NCBI GenBank assembly: GCA_028583605.1
Contig: CM053332.1
Span: 1-64,000, forward strand
Direction: 5' to 3'
DNA: 64,000 nt
DNA from: Dastarcus helophoroides
Taxonomy: Eukaryota; Arthropoda; Insecta; Coleoptera; Bothrideridae
In this document: positions 1 to 11,990 of the stretch, one piece after another
How the letters are laid out: each line of letters begins with the position of its first letter
How positions within the stretch are numbered: position 1 is the first letter of the stretch
The notes under the pieces: model-generated
Told to the model about the DNA's origin: nothing
The model's database searches: none
Seen by the model: only the letters and a program-made list of their open reading frames with translations
Position numbers and translations under genes: made by a program

Positions 1-3000
1 TGATTTAACGCCGAAAATCGATGTTTCTATTACTACTACCATTAATAGCAAATTCAGAGATTTCTACGACAAAGCGCTGATTTTTCGTGAATCAAAAGTT
101 TCAAATTTTTGGTACCTTTAAAATTTATTCTTTTTATCCTTCGAGGTAAAATCACTTTAAGGCTAAAAATCGACGTATCTGCTACTACTACCTATAATAG
201 TAAATTTAGAGAATTCTACGGCAAAGCGTTGATTTTTCCTGAATCGATTGTTTCATATATTTGTCACATTTAAAATTTATCTTTTTCGTCCGTAGAGCTA
301 AAATTGATTTAACGCCGAAAATCGATGTTTCTATTACTACTACCAATAATAGCAAATTCGGAGATTTCTACGACAAAGCGCTGATTTTTCGTGAATCAAA
401 AGTTTCAAATTTTTGGTACATTTAAAATTTATTTTTTTTATCCTTCGAGGTAAAATTACTTTAAGGCTGAAAATCGACGTATCTGCTACCACTACCTATA
501 ATAGTAAATTTAGAGAATTCTACGGCAAAGCGTTGATTTTTCCTGAATCGATTGTTTCACATATTTGTCGCATTTAAAATTTATCTCTTTCTCCCGTAGA
601 GCTAAAATTGATTTAACGCCGAAAATCGATGTTTCTATTACTACTACCAATAATAGCAAATTCAAAGATTTCTACGATAATGCGCTGATTTTTCGTGAAT
701 CAAAAGTTTCAAATTTTTGGTACATTTAAAATTTATTCTTTTTATCCTTCGAGGTAAAATCACTTTAAGGCTGAAAATCGACGTATCTGCTACTACTACC
801 TATAATAGTAAATTTAGAGAATTCTACAGCAAAGCGTTGATTTTTCCTGAATCGATTGTTTCATATATTTGTCACATTTAAAATTTATCTTTTACGTCCG
901 TAGAGCTAAAATTGATTTAACGCCGAAAATCGATGTTTCTATTATTACTACCACTAATAGCGAATTCAGAGATTTCTACGACAAAGCGCTGATTTTTCGT
1001 GAATCAAAAGTTTCAAATTTTTGGTACATTTAAAATTTATCTTTTTTATCCTTCGAGATGAAATTACTTTAAGGCTGAAAATCGACGTATCTGCTACTAC
1101 TACCTATAATAGTAAATTTAGAGAATTCTACGGCAAAGCGTTGATTTTTCCTGAATCGATTGTTTCACATATTTGTCACATTTAAAATTTATCTCTTTCT
1201 CCCGTAGAGCTAAAATTGATTTAACGCCGAAAATCGATGTTTCTATTACTACTACCAATAATAGCAAATTCAAAGATTTCTACGACAAAGCGCTGATTTT
1301 TCGTGAATCAAAAGTTTCAAATTTTTGGTACATTTATAATTTATTTTTTTTATCCTTCGAGGTAAAATTACTTTAAGGCTGAAAATCGACGTATCTGCTA
1401 CTACTACCTATAATAGTAAATTTAGAGAATTCTACGGCAAAGCGTTGATTTTTCCTGAATCGCTTGTTTCATATATTTGTCACATTTAAAATTTATCTTT
1501 TTCTTCCGTAGAGCTAAAATTGATTTAATGCCGAAAATCGATGTTTCTATTATTACTACCAATAATAGCAAATTCGGACATTTCTACGACAAAGCGCTGA
1601 TTTTTCGTGAATCAAAAGTTTCAAATTTTTTGTACATTTAAAATTTATTTTTTTTATCCTTTGAGGTAAAATTACTTTAAAACTGAAAATCGACGTATCT
1701 GCTACTACTACCTATCATAGTAAATTTAGAGAATTCTACGGCAAAGCGTTGATTTTTCCTGAATCGCTTGTTTCATATATTTGTCACATTTAAAATTTAT
1801 CTTTTTCTTCCGCAGAGCTAAAATTGATTTAACGCCGAAAATCGATGTTTCTATTATTACTACCACTAATAGCAAATTCAGAGATTTCTACGACAAAGCG
1901 CTGATTTTTCGTGAATCAAAAGTTTCAAATTTTTGGTACATTTAAAATTTATTTTTTTTATCCTTCGAGGTAAAATTACTTTAGGGCTGAAAATCGACGT
2001 ATCTGCTACTACTACCTATAATAGTAAATTTAGAGAATTCTACGGCAAAGCGTTGATTTTTCCTGAATCGATTGTTTCATATATTTGTCACATTTAAAAT
2101 TTATCTTTTTCGTCCGTAGAGTTAAAATTGATTTATCGCCGAAAATCGATGTTTCTATTACTACTACCAATAATAGCAAATTCAGAGATTTCTACGACAA
2201 AGCGCTGATTTTTCGTGATTCAAAAGTTTCAAATTTTTGGTACATTTAAAATTTATTTTTTTTATCCTTCGACGTAAAATTACTTTAAGGCTGAAAATCG
2301 ACGTATCTGCTACTACTACCTATAATAGTAAATTTAAAGAATTCTACGGCAAAGCGTTGATTTTTCCTGAATCGCTTGTTTCATATATTTGTCACATTTA
2401 AAATTTATCTTTTTCGTCCGTAGAGCTAAAATTGATTTAACGCCGAAAATCGATGTTTCTATTACTAGTACCATTAATAGCAAATTCAGAGATTTCTACG
2501 ACAAAGCGCTGATTTTTCGTGAATCAAAAGTTTCAAATTTTTGGTACCTTTAAAATTTATTCTTTTTATCCTTCGAGGTAAAATCACATTAAGGCTAAAA
2601 ATCGACGTATCTGCTACTACTACCTATAATAGTAAATTTAGAGAATTCTACGGCAAAGCGTTGATTTTTCCTGAATCGATTGTTTCATATATTTGTCACA
2701 TTTAAAATTTATCTTTTTCGTCCGTAGAGCTAAAATTGATTTAACGCCGAAAATCGATGTTTCTATTACTACTACCAATAATAGCAAATTCGGAGATTTC
2801 TACGACAAAGCGCTGATTTTTCGTGAATCAAAAGTTTCAAATTTTTGTTACATTTAAAATTTATTTTTTTTATCCTTCGAGGTAAAATTACTTTAAGGCT
2901 GAAAATCGACGTATCTGCTACTACTACCTATAATAGTAAATTTAGAGAATTCTACGGCAAAGCGTTGATTTTTCCTGAATCGATTGTTTCACATATTTGT

Positions 3001-3132
3001 CGCATTTAAAATTTATCTCTTTCTCCCGTAGAGCTAAAATTGATTTAACGCCGAAAATCGATGTTTCTATTACTACTACCAATAATAGCAAATTCAAAGA
3101 TTTCTACGATAATGCGCTGATTTTTCGTGAAT
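1..3132 (+). repeat. 304-bp dimeric satellite array, homogeneous, with 8-unit higher-order repeat
   Basis: About 10.3 direct copies of a 304-bp unit; the motif TGATTTAACGCCGAAAATCG recurs near 1, 305, 609, 913, 1217, 1521, 1825, 2129, 2433, 2737 and 3041 with no length drift. Each unit is two related ~152-bp halves: half A has 'gatttaacgccgaaaatcgatg...gacaaagcgctga', half B has 'actttaaggctgaaaatcgacg...ggcaaagcgttga'. Variants specific to units 1, 2 and 3 (ggtacctttaaa; caaattcggaga; gataatgcgctg) reappear at units 9, 10 and 11, so the higher-order period is 8 x 304 = 2432 bp. The array stops abruptly at 3132 inside half A. The open frames across it are translations of the satellite, not genes. 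Confidence 0.97.
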
Positions 3133-3414
3133 TTTCCACTCTGTTATACTTTCTTTATGTCATAGACACGCCCGTCATTTTATAATTATCTGCATCAAGA
3201 ACGGCTTCTAAAATATCTTTTGTCTAACTGGGATATGTATGCAAATTATATACTCTCACTCTTTTTAATCGCGTTGCAGCGCTAACTAACAGGGTGGGTG
3301 TTAACTACTGTCGTTGACGTTCACGTGTTGCCAAGGTAATCTATAAACCTTCACCCCCATGTACATATACATAGTACCCGCTCCTGTCAACGTGTTGTGA
3401 TATAATTGTATCCT

Positions 3415-4100
3415 GTCTTTTACAAATTGAACAATTTACTGACCGTAGATCTTTAATTAACATTTGAAATGTACTTTCTAATTGTAAACAAATATTTACT
3501 ACATTAATTTGTGTCACATTTGTGCACTTACTCTAATACATTGCTTTTTGCAAAACTTTAATTAAAAAGTGTAGCTTTTAAATAAGAGATGTCGCCTCTA
3601 CATGTAATTTTTAACTTTATTGTTTAATAGACGATTCCTAAAAATATACCGTTTTTACTAGCTTTAACACTGTAAAACATAAAGTTATAATCAAAAAAAT
3701 AAAACTAATTTTATGTTTCCGTGTTATTTTCCGATAAAAATTTGCTTTACGTCAACCGTTTAATACTAGATGTCGCTCCTTCCAATAATTTGCAAATTGA
3801 GCAATTTACTAGTGAAAAATGTTCAATGTTAATGTTTTAAATTGCACAAATAATTTATTATTAAATAAGTCACATTTGTGCATTTACACTAACACATTTA
3901 TTTCTGCAATAACCGTATTAAAATGACAACTATTCGTAGTTTCCAAATAAGAGATGTCGTCCTTTTAAAAATTTATAATTTTAATTGTTTAAAAGACGAC
4001 TCTTAGAGATATTTACTATTTTTAGTAGTTTTGACGCTAAAAAATTAATTATATTTTAAAAAATAACTTGGTGTTTCCATTTTAGTGAGAAAAAAAATAC
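3415..4100. repeat. diverged tandem duplication, period about 370 bp
   Basis: Two degenerate copies in direct order. Shared landmarks are 'caaattgaacaatttact' near 3423 and 'caaattgagcaatttact' near 3793, 'tcacatttgtgcacttac' near 3514 and its match near 3871, and 'ataagagatgtcg' near 3583 and 3949. It may be an old second satellite between the two oriented arrays of the 304-bp satellite. No coding signal. The stretch 3133-3414 before it is non-repetitive AT-rich sequence in which I recognise nothing. Confidence 0.7.
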
Positions 4101-4238
4101 AACTTTCTCCAAACTCGGCTGTCTGCTGCATTATATACACAAAAATGTATATTTAGTTGCCTAGGCTACGCATTTAAGTTTAACTGGGGACAATTGTAAT
4201 TGTTATTAAAATAAAATATGAAATACATTGTCAAAGTA

Positions 4239-4320
4239 TTCAGCGTGGACCATAAGTAATGGTACATAGAGCAAGAGTATATTTTTCGTATAAAAATAAC
4301 GTGATTTAGCTACATTTATC
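4239..4320 (+). mobile_element. FB1 foldback element, terminal fragment
   Basis: About 80 bp matching the left terminus of the FB1 family found complete at 52275-53626 (gtggaccataagtaatggta, then 'aaaataacgtgatttagctacattta'). It breaks off where the end of a hAT transposon begins at about 4323, which suggests the hAT element landed in this FB1 copy or that they were joined by rearrangement. Confidence 0.8.
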
Positions 4321-4322
4321 TT

Positions 4323-5644
4323 CAGTGGCGGCGCAAGGCCTAAACTTAATGTGTGCAAGGTATATTTCGCGAGGCCCTCTGAGGGTCAAGAAGAAGGGAA
4401 TATAAAATAAAAAATCACTTGAAATTAAACAGTTTTTTATTCATTAAGAAACAAACCTAAATTTTTACTTATACTTCTTTCGAACATTAAAGAAAAATGA
4501 AAAAAATAAGGAAAATATTAAAGAAACAGAAATTTTCTACTTTGGTTTTACTGAACTCCTTAATGATTGGTTCGTAATTTATCGTAGATGCTATATCTGC
4601 ATCAACTGCCAAAGCTGAAAGTCTTTCTTGACCCATAGTGTTTCTTAAATAATTTTTAATTAGTTTTAATTTTGAAAAGCTCCTTTCAGCGGAAGCAGTA
4701 CTTACAGGTATTGTTAACAAAATTCTAATGACAATGTAAATATTTGGGTAAATTTCTTTCAAATCGTTTTCTATGATATATTGGAACAGATGTTTTACGT
4801 CTTTAATAGATCTGAGTAAATTTGGGATCATATTTTCTAACTCCTCATACAACTCATAAGGTTGGAAGTCACTGCTCTCACCTACTTGCAGGACTGTGTG
4901 TAAATCCTGACAGTTTTTCAGTACTTGCTCTTTTAGAATTTTTTTAACTTGTTTAAGTCATAGAGAAAGCCAAAATTTTTAAAATGTTGATTTAAAGACA
5001 GATTCCGTGTTACTTATCTCAGAATCAATCATGGTATTAAAAAAATTTGTTTTATACCGGCTTTTAACAGACTTTATAGGTTGATCGCTGCCTTCATAAT
5101 CAAACATCCTTTTCTTTTTGGCTACTCTTTTATTTTTAAAATCTTTTGTCAAATCATAACTGCTTTTCTCAATAAACTGACGAGCGTCAGACAAGCACTT
5201 TTCGAATCCACTTTGTCGATATTCTTTGATCCAGTCACAAAATGTATGTAAGTGTTCAAGAGTAATGCTCAAATGGACTTGTGGAGATTGCCATAATTTG
5301 CTTATGGAATTGCGCGTTAATAACTCATACCATATATGTAATGATATGATAAATGCCAAACTGAACATTTCATTTAAAACAGAATCGCTATCACTGAATG
5401 TGTCCGATTGTTCCGTTTGGCATTTTAAGTTTTCCATGCTTTCGACAACATTATTAAATTGCAATAATACTGCCTTTACTGCCTGGATTCTACTTCCTGA
5501 CAAAGGTTTCATAGCGAGCTTTAATTTATCTTTGATTATTTTCCAGCGTTTACTGGAACTTAAAAATAGCACAAAAATCTTCTGAATAAAACCAAAAAAT
5601 GTTTTTGCTGCCACCGAAGAATTAGCTGCGTCTACTAACAACAA
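4323..5644 (-). mobile_element. hAT-superfamily DNA transposon, 3' portion
   Basis: On the minus strand this is the 3' part of a hAT transposon. The + strand start at 4323, CAGTGGCGGCGCAAGGCC, has the CAGTGG-type terminus usual for hAT elements. Coding remains occupy 4487-5644. The upstream end is cut exactly where the inverted satellite begins (about 5643), so the 5' TIR and transposase N-terminus are missing. Confidence 0.75.
4487..5644 (-). pseudogene. hAT transposase, C-terminal part, frameshifted
   Basis: Two minus-strand open segments, 5644-4979 and 4964-4487, join by one frameshift near 4985: translation reads ...SVFKST then, in the next frame, HFKNFGFLYDLNKL and on into the second segment. 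The first part resembles the central RNase H-like region of ZMYM1-like hAT transposases ('NSSVAAKTFFGFIQKI', 'KLAMKPLSGSR', with the expected TRWES apparently deleted). The second part has the diagnostic hAT C-terminal dimerisation motif (TASAERSFSKLKLIKNYLR ... RLSALAVDADIA). The real frame of the second part continues upstream of its nominal start through 'CQDLHTVLQVGESSDFQPYEL'-type sequence. Truncation and frameshift make it inactive. Confidence 0.85.
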
Positions 5645-8600
5645 TAAAATTTAAATGTACCAAATATTTGAAACTTTTGATTTACGAAAAATCAGCGCTT
5701 TGTCGTAGAAATCTCTGAACTTGCTATTATTAGTAGTAGTAATAACAACATCGATTTTCAGCGTTTAATCAATTTTAGCTCTACGGATAAAAAAGATAAA
5801 TTTTAAATGTGACAAATATTTGAAACAATCGATTTAGGAAAAATCAACGCTTTGCCGCAGAATTCTCTAAATTTGCTATTACAGGTAGTAGTAGCAGATA
5901 CGTCGATTTTCAGCCTTAAATTAATTTTACCTCGAAGGATAAAAAGCATATATTTTAAATGTACCAAAAATTTGAAACTTTTGACGCACGAAAAATCAGC
6001 GCTTTGTCGTAGAAATCTCTGAACTTGCTATTATTAGTAGCAGTAATAGAAACATTGATTTTCAGCCTTTAATCAATTTTAGCTCTTTGGATGAAAAAGA
6101 TAAATTTTAAATGTGACAAATATGTGAAACAATCGATTCACGAAAAATCAACGCTTTGCCGCAGAATTCTTTAAAATTGCTATTTTTGGTAGTAGTAGCC
6201 GTTACGCCGATATTCAGCACTAAAGTAATTTTACCTCGAAGGATAAAAAAAAAATAATTTTAAATGTACCAAATATTTGAAACTTTTGATTCCCGAAAAA
6301 TCAGCTAGAATTCTTTGAACTTGCTATTATTAGTAGTAGTAATAGAAACATCGATTTTCAGCGTTAAATCAATTTCAGCTCGACGGATAAAAAAGATAAA
6401 TTTTAAATGTGACAAATATTTGAAACAATAAATTTGCTATTATTGGTAGTAGTAGCAGATACGTAGATTTTCAGCCTTAAAGTAATTTTACCCCGAAGGA
6501 TAAAAAAAATAAATTTTAAATGTACCAAATATTTGAAACTTTTAATTCACGAAAAATCAGCGCTTTGTCGTAGAAATCTCCGAACTTGCTATTATTACTA
6601 GTGAATAATTAAAACATTGATTTTCAGCCTTTAATCAATTTTCGCTCTACGGATGAAAAAGATAAATGTTAAAGGTAACAAATATGTGAAACAATCGATT
6701 CACGAAAAATCCACGCTTTGCCGCAGAAATCTCTAAATTTATTATTATAGGTAGTAGTAGGAGATACGTCGATTTTCAGCCTTAAAGTAATTTTACCTCA
6801 AAGGATAAAAAGAATAAATTTTAAATATACCAAAAATTTGAAACTTTTGATTCACGAAAATTCAGCGCTTTGTCGTAGAAATCTCCAAACTTGCTATTAT
6901 TAGTAGTAGTAATAGAGACATCGATTTTTAGCGTTTAATCAATTTTAGCTCTACGGATGAAAAAGATAAATTTTAAACGTGACAAATATTTGAAACAATC
7001 GATTCAGGAAAAATCAACGCTTTGCCGCAGAATCCCCTGAATTTGCTATTATAGGAAGTAGTAGCAGATACGCTGATTTTCAGCTTTAAAGTAATTTTAC
7101 CTTGAAGAATAAAAAAATAAATTTTAAATTTCCCAAGGATTTGAAACTTTTGATTCACGAAAAATCAGCGCTTTGTCGTAGAAATCTCTAAACTTGCTAT
7201 TATTAGTAGTAGTAATAGAAACATCGATTTTCGGCGTTTAATCAATTTTAGCTCTACGGATGAAAAAGATAAATTTTAAATGTGACAAATATTTGAAACA
7301 ATCGATTCAGGAAAAATCAACGCTTTGCCGCAGAATTCTCTAAATTTGCTATTATAGGTATTAGTAGCAGATACGTCGATTTTCAGCCTTAAAGTAATTT
7401 TACCTCGAAGGATAAAAATAGTAAATTTTAAATGTACCAAATATATGAAACTTTTGATTCACGAAAAATCAGCGCTTTGTCGTAGAAATCTCTGAACTTG
7501 CCATTATTAGTAGTAGTAATAGAAACATCGATTTTCAGCGTTAAATCAATTTTAGCTCTACTGATGAAAAAGATAAATTTTAAATGTGACAAATATTAGA
7601 AATAATCGATTCAGGAAAAATCAACGTTTTGCCGCAGAAATCTCTAAATTTATTATTATAGGTAGTAGTAGGAGATACGTCGATTTTCAGCCTTAAAGTA
7701 ATTTTACCTCAAAGGATAAAAAGAATAAATTTTAAATATACCAAAAATTTGAAACTTTTGATTCACGAAAAATCAGCGCTTTGTCGTAGAAATCTCTGAA
7801 CTTGCTATTATTAGTAGTAGTAATAGACACATCGATTTTCAACGTTTAATCAATTTTAGCTCTACGGATGAAAAAGATAAATTTGAAATGCGACAAATAT
7901 TTGAAGCAATCGATTCAGGAAAAATCAACGCTTTGCCGCAGAATTCTCTAAATTTGCTATTATAGGTAGTGGTAGCAGATTCGTCGATTTTCAGCCTTAA
8001 AGTAATTTTACCTCGAAGGATAAAAAGAATAAATTTTAAATGTACCAAAAATTTGAAACATTTGATTCACGAAAAATCAGCGCTTTGTCGTAGAAATCTA
8101 TAAATTTGCTATTATTAGTAGTAGTAATAGAAACATCGATTTTAGCCTTAAAGTAATTTTACCTCGAAGGATAAAAAGAATAAATTTTAAATGTACCAAA
8201 AATTTGAAACTTTTGATTCACGAAAAATCAGCGCTTTGTCGTAGAAATCTCTGAACTTGCTATTATTTATAGTAGTAATAGAAACATCGATTTTCAACGT
8301 TTAATCAATTTTAGCACTTCGGATGAAAAAGATAAATTTTAAATGTGACAAATATTTGAAACAATCGATTCAGGAAAAATCAACGCTTTGCCGCAGAATT
8401 CTCCAAATTAGCTATTATAGGTAGTAGTAGCAGATACGTCGATTTTCAGCTTTAAAGTAATTTTACCTCGGAGGATAAAAAGAATAAATTTTAAATGTAC
8501 CAAAAATCTGAAACTTTTGATTCACGAAAAATCAGCGCTTTGTCGTAGAAATCTCTGAATTTGCTATTATTAAGTAGTGGTAATAGAAACATCGATTTTG

Positions 8601-10386
8601 AGCGTTTAATCAATTTTAGCTCTACGGACAAAAAAGATAAATTTAAAATGTGGCAAATATTTGAAATAATCGATTCAGGAAAAATCAACGCTTTGCCGCA
8701 GAATTCTCTAAATTTGCTATTATAGGTAGTGGTAGCAGATACGTCGATTTTCAGCCTTAAAGTAATTTTACCTCGAAGGATAAAAAGAATAAATTTTGAA
8801 TGTACCAAAAATTTGAAATTTTGATTCACGAAATATCAGCGCTTTGTCGCAGAAATCTCTAAACTTGCTATTATTAATAGTAGTAGTAGAAACATCGATT
8901 TTCAACGTTTAATCAATTTTAGCACTACGGATGAAAAAGATAAATTTTAAATGTGACAAATATTTGAAACAATCGATTCAGGAAAAATCAACGCTTTGCC
9001 GCAGAATTCTCTAAATTTGCTATTATAGGTAGTGGTAGCAGATACGTCGATTTTCAGCTTTAAAGTTATTTTACCTCGAAGGATAAAAAAAAATAATTTT
9101 AAATGTACCAAATATTTGAAACCTTTGGTTCACGAAAAATCAGCGCTTTGTCTTAGAAATCCCTGACCTTGCTATTATTAGTAGTAGTAATAGAAACATT
9201 GATTTTCAGCGTTTAATCAATTTTAGCTCTTTGGATGAAAAAGATAAATTTTAAATGTGACAAATATTTGAAACAATAAATTTGCTATTATTGGTAGTAG
9301 TAGCAGATACGTAGATTTTCAGCCTTAAAGTAATTTTACCCCGAAGAATAAAAAATTAAAGTTTAAATGTACCAAATATTTGAATATTTTGATTCACGAA
9401 AAATTAGCGCTTTGTCGTAGAAATCTCCGACCTTGCTATTATTACTAGTAATAATTAAAACATTGATTTTCAGCCTTTAATCAAGTTTCGCTCTACGGAT
9501 GAAAAAGATAAATGTTAAAAGTAACAAATATGTGAAACAATCGATTCACGAAAAATCCACGCTTTGCCGCAGAAATCTCTAAATTTATTATTATAGTTAG
9601 TAGTAGGAGATACGTCGATTTTCAGCCTTAAAGTAATTTTACCTCAAAGGATAAAAAGAATAAATTTTAAATGTACCAAAAATTTGAAACTTTTGATTCA
9701 CGAAAAATCAGCGCTTTGTCGTAGAAATCTCTGAATTTGATATTATTGGTAGTAGTAATAGAAACATCGATTGTCGGCGTTAAATCAATTTTAGCTCTAC
9801 GGACGAAAAAGATAAATTTTAAATGTGACAAATATTTGAAACAATCGATTCAGGAAAAATCAACACTTTTTCGCAGAATTCTCTAAATTTGCTATTATAG
9901 GTAGTAGTAGCAGATACGTCGATTTTCAGCCTTAAAGTAATTTTACCTCGAAGGATAAAAAGAATACATTTTAAATGTACCAAAAATTTGAAACTTTTGA
10001 TTCACGAAAAATCAGCGCTTTGTTGTAGAAATCTCTGAATTTGATATTATTGGTTGTAGTAATAGAAACATCGATTTTCGGCGTTAAATCAATTTTAGCT
10101 CTACGGACGAAAAAGATAAATTTTAAATGTGACAAATATTTGAAACAATCGATTCAGGAAAAATCAACGCTTTGCCGCAGAATTCTCCAAATTAGCTATT
10201 ATAGGTAGTAGTTAGTAGCAGATACGACGATTTTCAGCTTTAAAGTAATTTTACCTCGGAGGATAAAAAGAATAAATTTTAAATGTACCAAAAATTTGAA
10301 ACTTTTGATTCACGAAAAATCAGCGCTTTGTCGTAGAAATCTCTGAACTTGCTTTTATTAGTAGTAGTAATAGAAACATCGATTTT
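5643..10386 (-). repeat. same 304-bp satellite in inverted orientation, diverged
   Basis: About 15-16 copies of the 1-3132 satellite on the opposite strand. This array is older or less homogenised: halves are missing or fused (near 6300, 6430, 8100-8160 and 9275), with many substitutions and indels. It has its own internal duplication: a rare deletion allele ('gaaacaataaatttgctatt') occurs near 6421 and 9269, followed in both places by the same variant block ('attaaaacattgattttcag', 'aaaatccacgctttgcc'), giving an offset of about 2.85 kb. It begins at the hAT fragment and ends at about 10386, passing into A-rich minisatellite. All ORFs here are satellite translations. Confidence 0.96.
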
Positions 10387-11990
10387 TTTAAAGTTTCATA
10401 AAAAATTAACCTATTTAAACATGTATGAAACTGAAAATTTCGAGAAAAATAAATTTTAAAAATATCCAAATTATTTAAATAAAAAACTTCGAGAATATTT
10501 AAAACTACAATTTTGAAAATTAAAATTCAAAAGAATTCGATATTTTCGATAAAGACAGACTTTTTAAAAATGTTGGTATTTTCAAAAAAGTGGAAATTTT
10601 AAATCGGCGAAATTTACTTAGAAATTCGAAATTGCCAAAATTCGAAATTTCGAGAAATAGTTGATCTTTTAATGCAAACAATTTCAAAAAATGCTAAAAA
10701 TTTAAAAATAGTGACTATTGAAATGTTGAAATTTTAGATAGCTCACAATTGTCAAAAACTCAAAATCATTTATAATTGTAAAGACAAAATTTCCAAATCT
10801 AAACTATTTTCAGAAATGATAACATTTCGCAGAAAAAGCTAAATATTTAAAAGTTTAACTTCTAGAAAAAAACCAAAATTTTTCAAAATTATAAAAACTT
10901 AATATCACAAAAAGGTAAAACTAGAGAAACTTAAATATTTGGAAAAAAATGGAAAAGACCAAAAAAAGTTTACAGAATATAAGTAAAATATTAAAAATAG
11001 AAGGAATTTTGAAAGAGGTAGATTAAAAAACAGTGTAAATTATGGAAGAAATGGAAATTTAAAAAAAGTGAAATTATTCAACTGTAGTTTCACAAAAAGT
11101 CGAAATTATTAATAAATTTAGAGATTTTTAAACAAAATGTTCTAGGATTTCGGAAAACCAATTCCTTAAATAGAATATTGCAATTCTTATCCAAGAAAAT
11201 ATCAACATTTTCAAACAGGTCAATATATTTTTAAAAAATTTGTAGTTTAAAAAATATCGGATTTTTCGAATGGAGCAAAGTTTTGAGAAAACGACAAAGT
11301 CGACATTTAAAATAACAATTTAAAAATTGAAAATGCGAAATTTTCCAAAACTATTGAATTTTTAAAACATCCGAAATTTTAAAAATTAATAACTTGAAAT
11401 TTCCAAAAAAGTCTAAATTTTAAAACAAACATTTTTAAAAGACCAAATTTTCTCAATTTTTCAAAAAAGATTTGTAAAAACTGACATTTTGAAAAAATGT
11501 CAAAACTTCAAGAAAAAGTCGAGATGCTGAGGTCACTATTTTGAGAAACATTCGAAATTTTGGTAATCATGTAAACTCTAAATAAGTGGAAATTCTGAAG
11601 TATGGAATTTTTAAAAAAGTTGAAATCGATAGTCAAAATTTCAGAAGAAAAACGAAATTGTGATGTTTTACAAAAAAGGCAAAATGTAAAAACAGTGGAA
11701 ACTTTGAAATGTCGAAATTTTCAAAAGCTTAACATTTTTAAATGGCGAAAACCTGAGACACTAGAAATTTTTAATTTAAATATTTAACTTTAAGAAAAAT
11801 AATAATATTTTAAAGTTTAGACCCACAGTCTTATAAAAAGAGTTAAAATTAGAAAACAACTCTAAATTTAATAAAATAAATTAAGGTTTAAGGTTTTAAC
11901 CAAAATTTTGCAAGTAAATTTGAAATCATGAAAAAAAAACCGAAATTGTAGAAATAATGTCGAAATTTTAAGATTTAGTCGAGTTTTGTT
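10387..11990. repeat. A/T-rich degenerate minisatellite (gtcgaaatttt-type)
   Basis: The stretch consists of imperfect 12-20 bp words such as 'gtcgaaattttaaaaa', 'cgaaattttcaaaaaag' and 'aaaaagtcgaaatt', repeated many times without fixed phase. No credible coding: a 61-codon frame at 11602 is a translation of these words. The same sequence type returns at 38940-39900. Confidence 0.75.

Noticed and set aside
1173..3185. Repeated ~60-codon proteins with TPKIDVSITTTNNSKFKDFY
   Set aside because: They are translations of the 304-bp satellite from TTG starts, repeat with its period and lie in tandem DNA. The same applies to the minus-strand KITLRLKID... frames at 6973-8829.
1..10386. CRISPR-like array
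   Set aside because: Units are contiguous 304-bp satellite copies without spacer-repeat structure, and the genome is eukaryotic.
11602..11787. 61-codon lysine-rich frame
   Set aside because: It falls entirely within the phase-free A-rich minisatellite and repeats its words.
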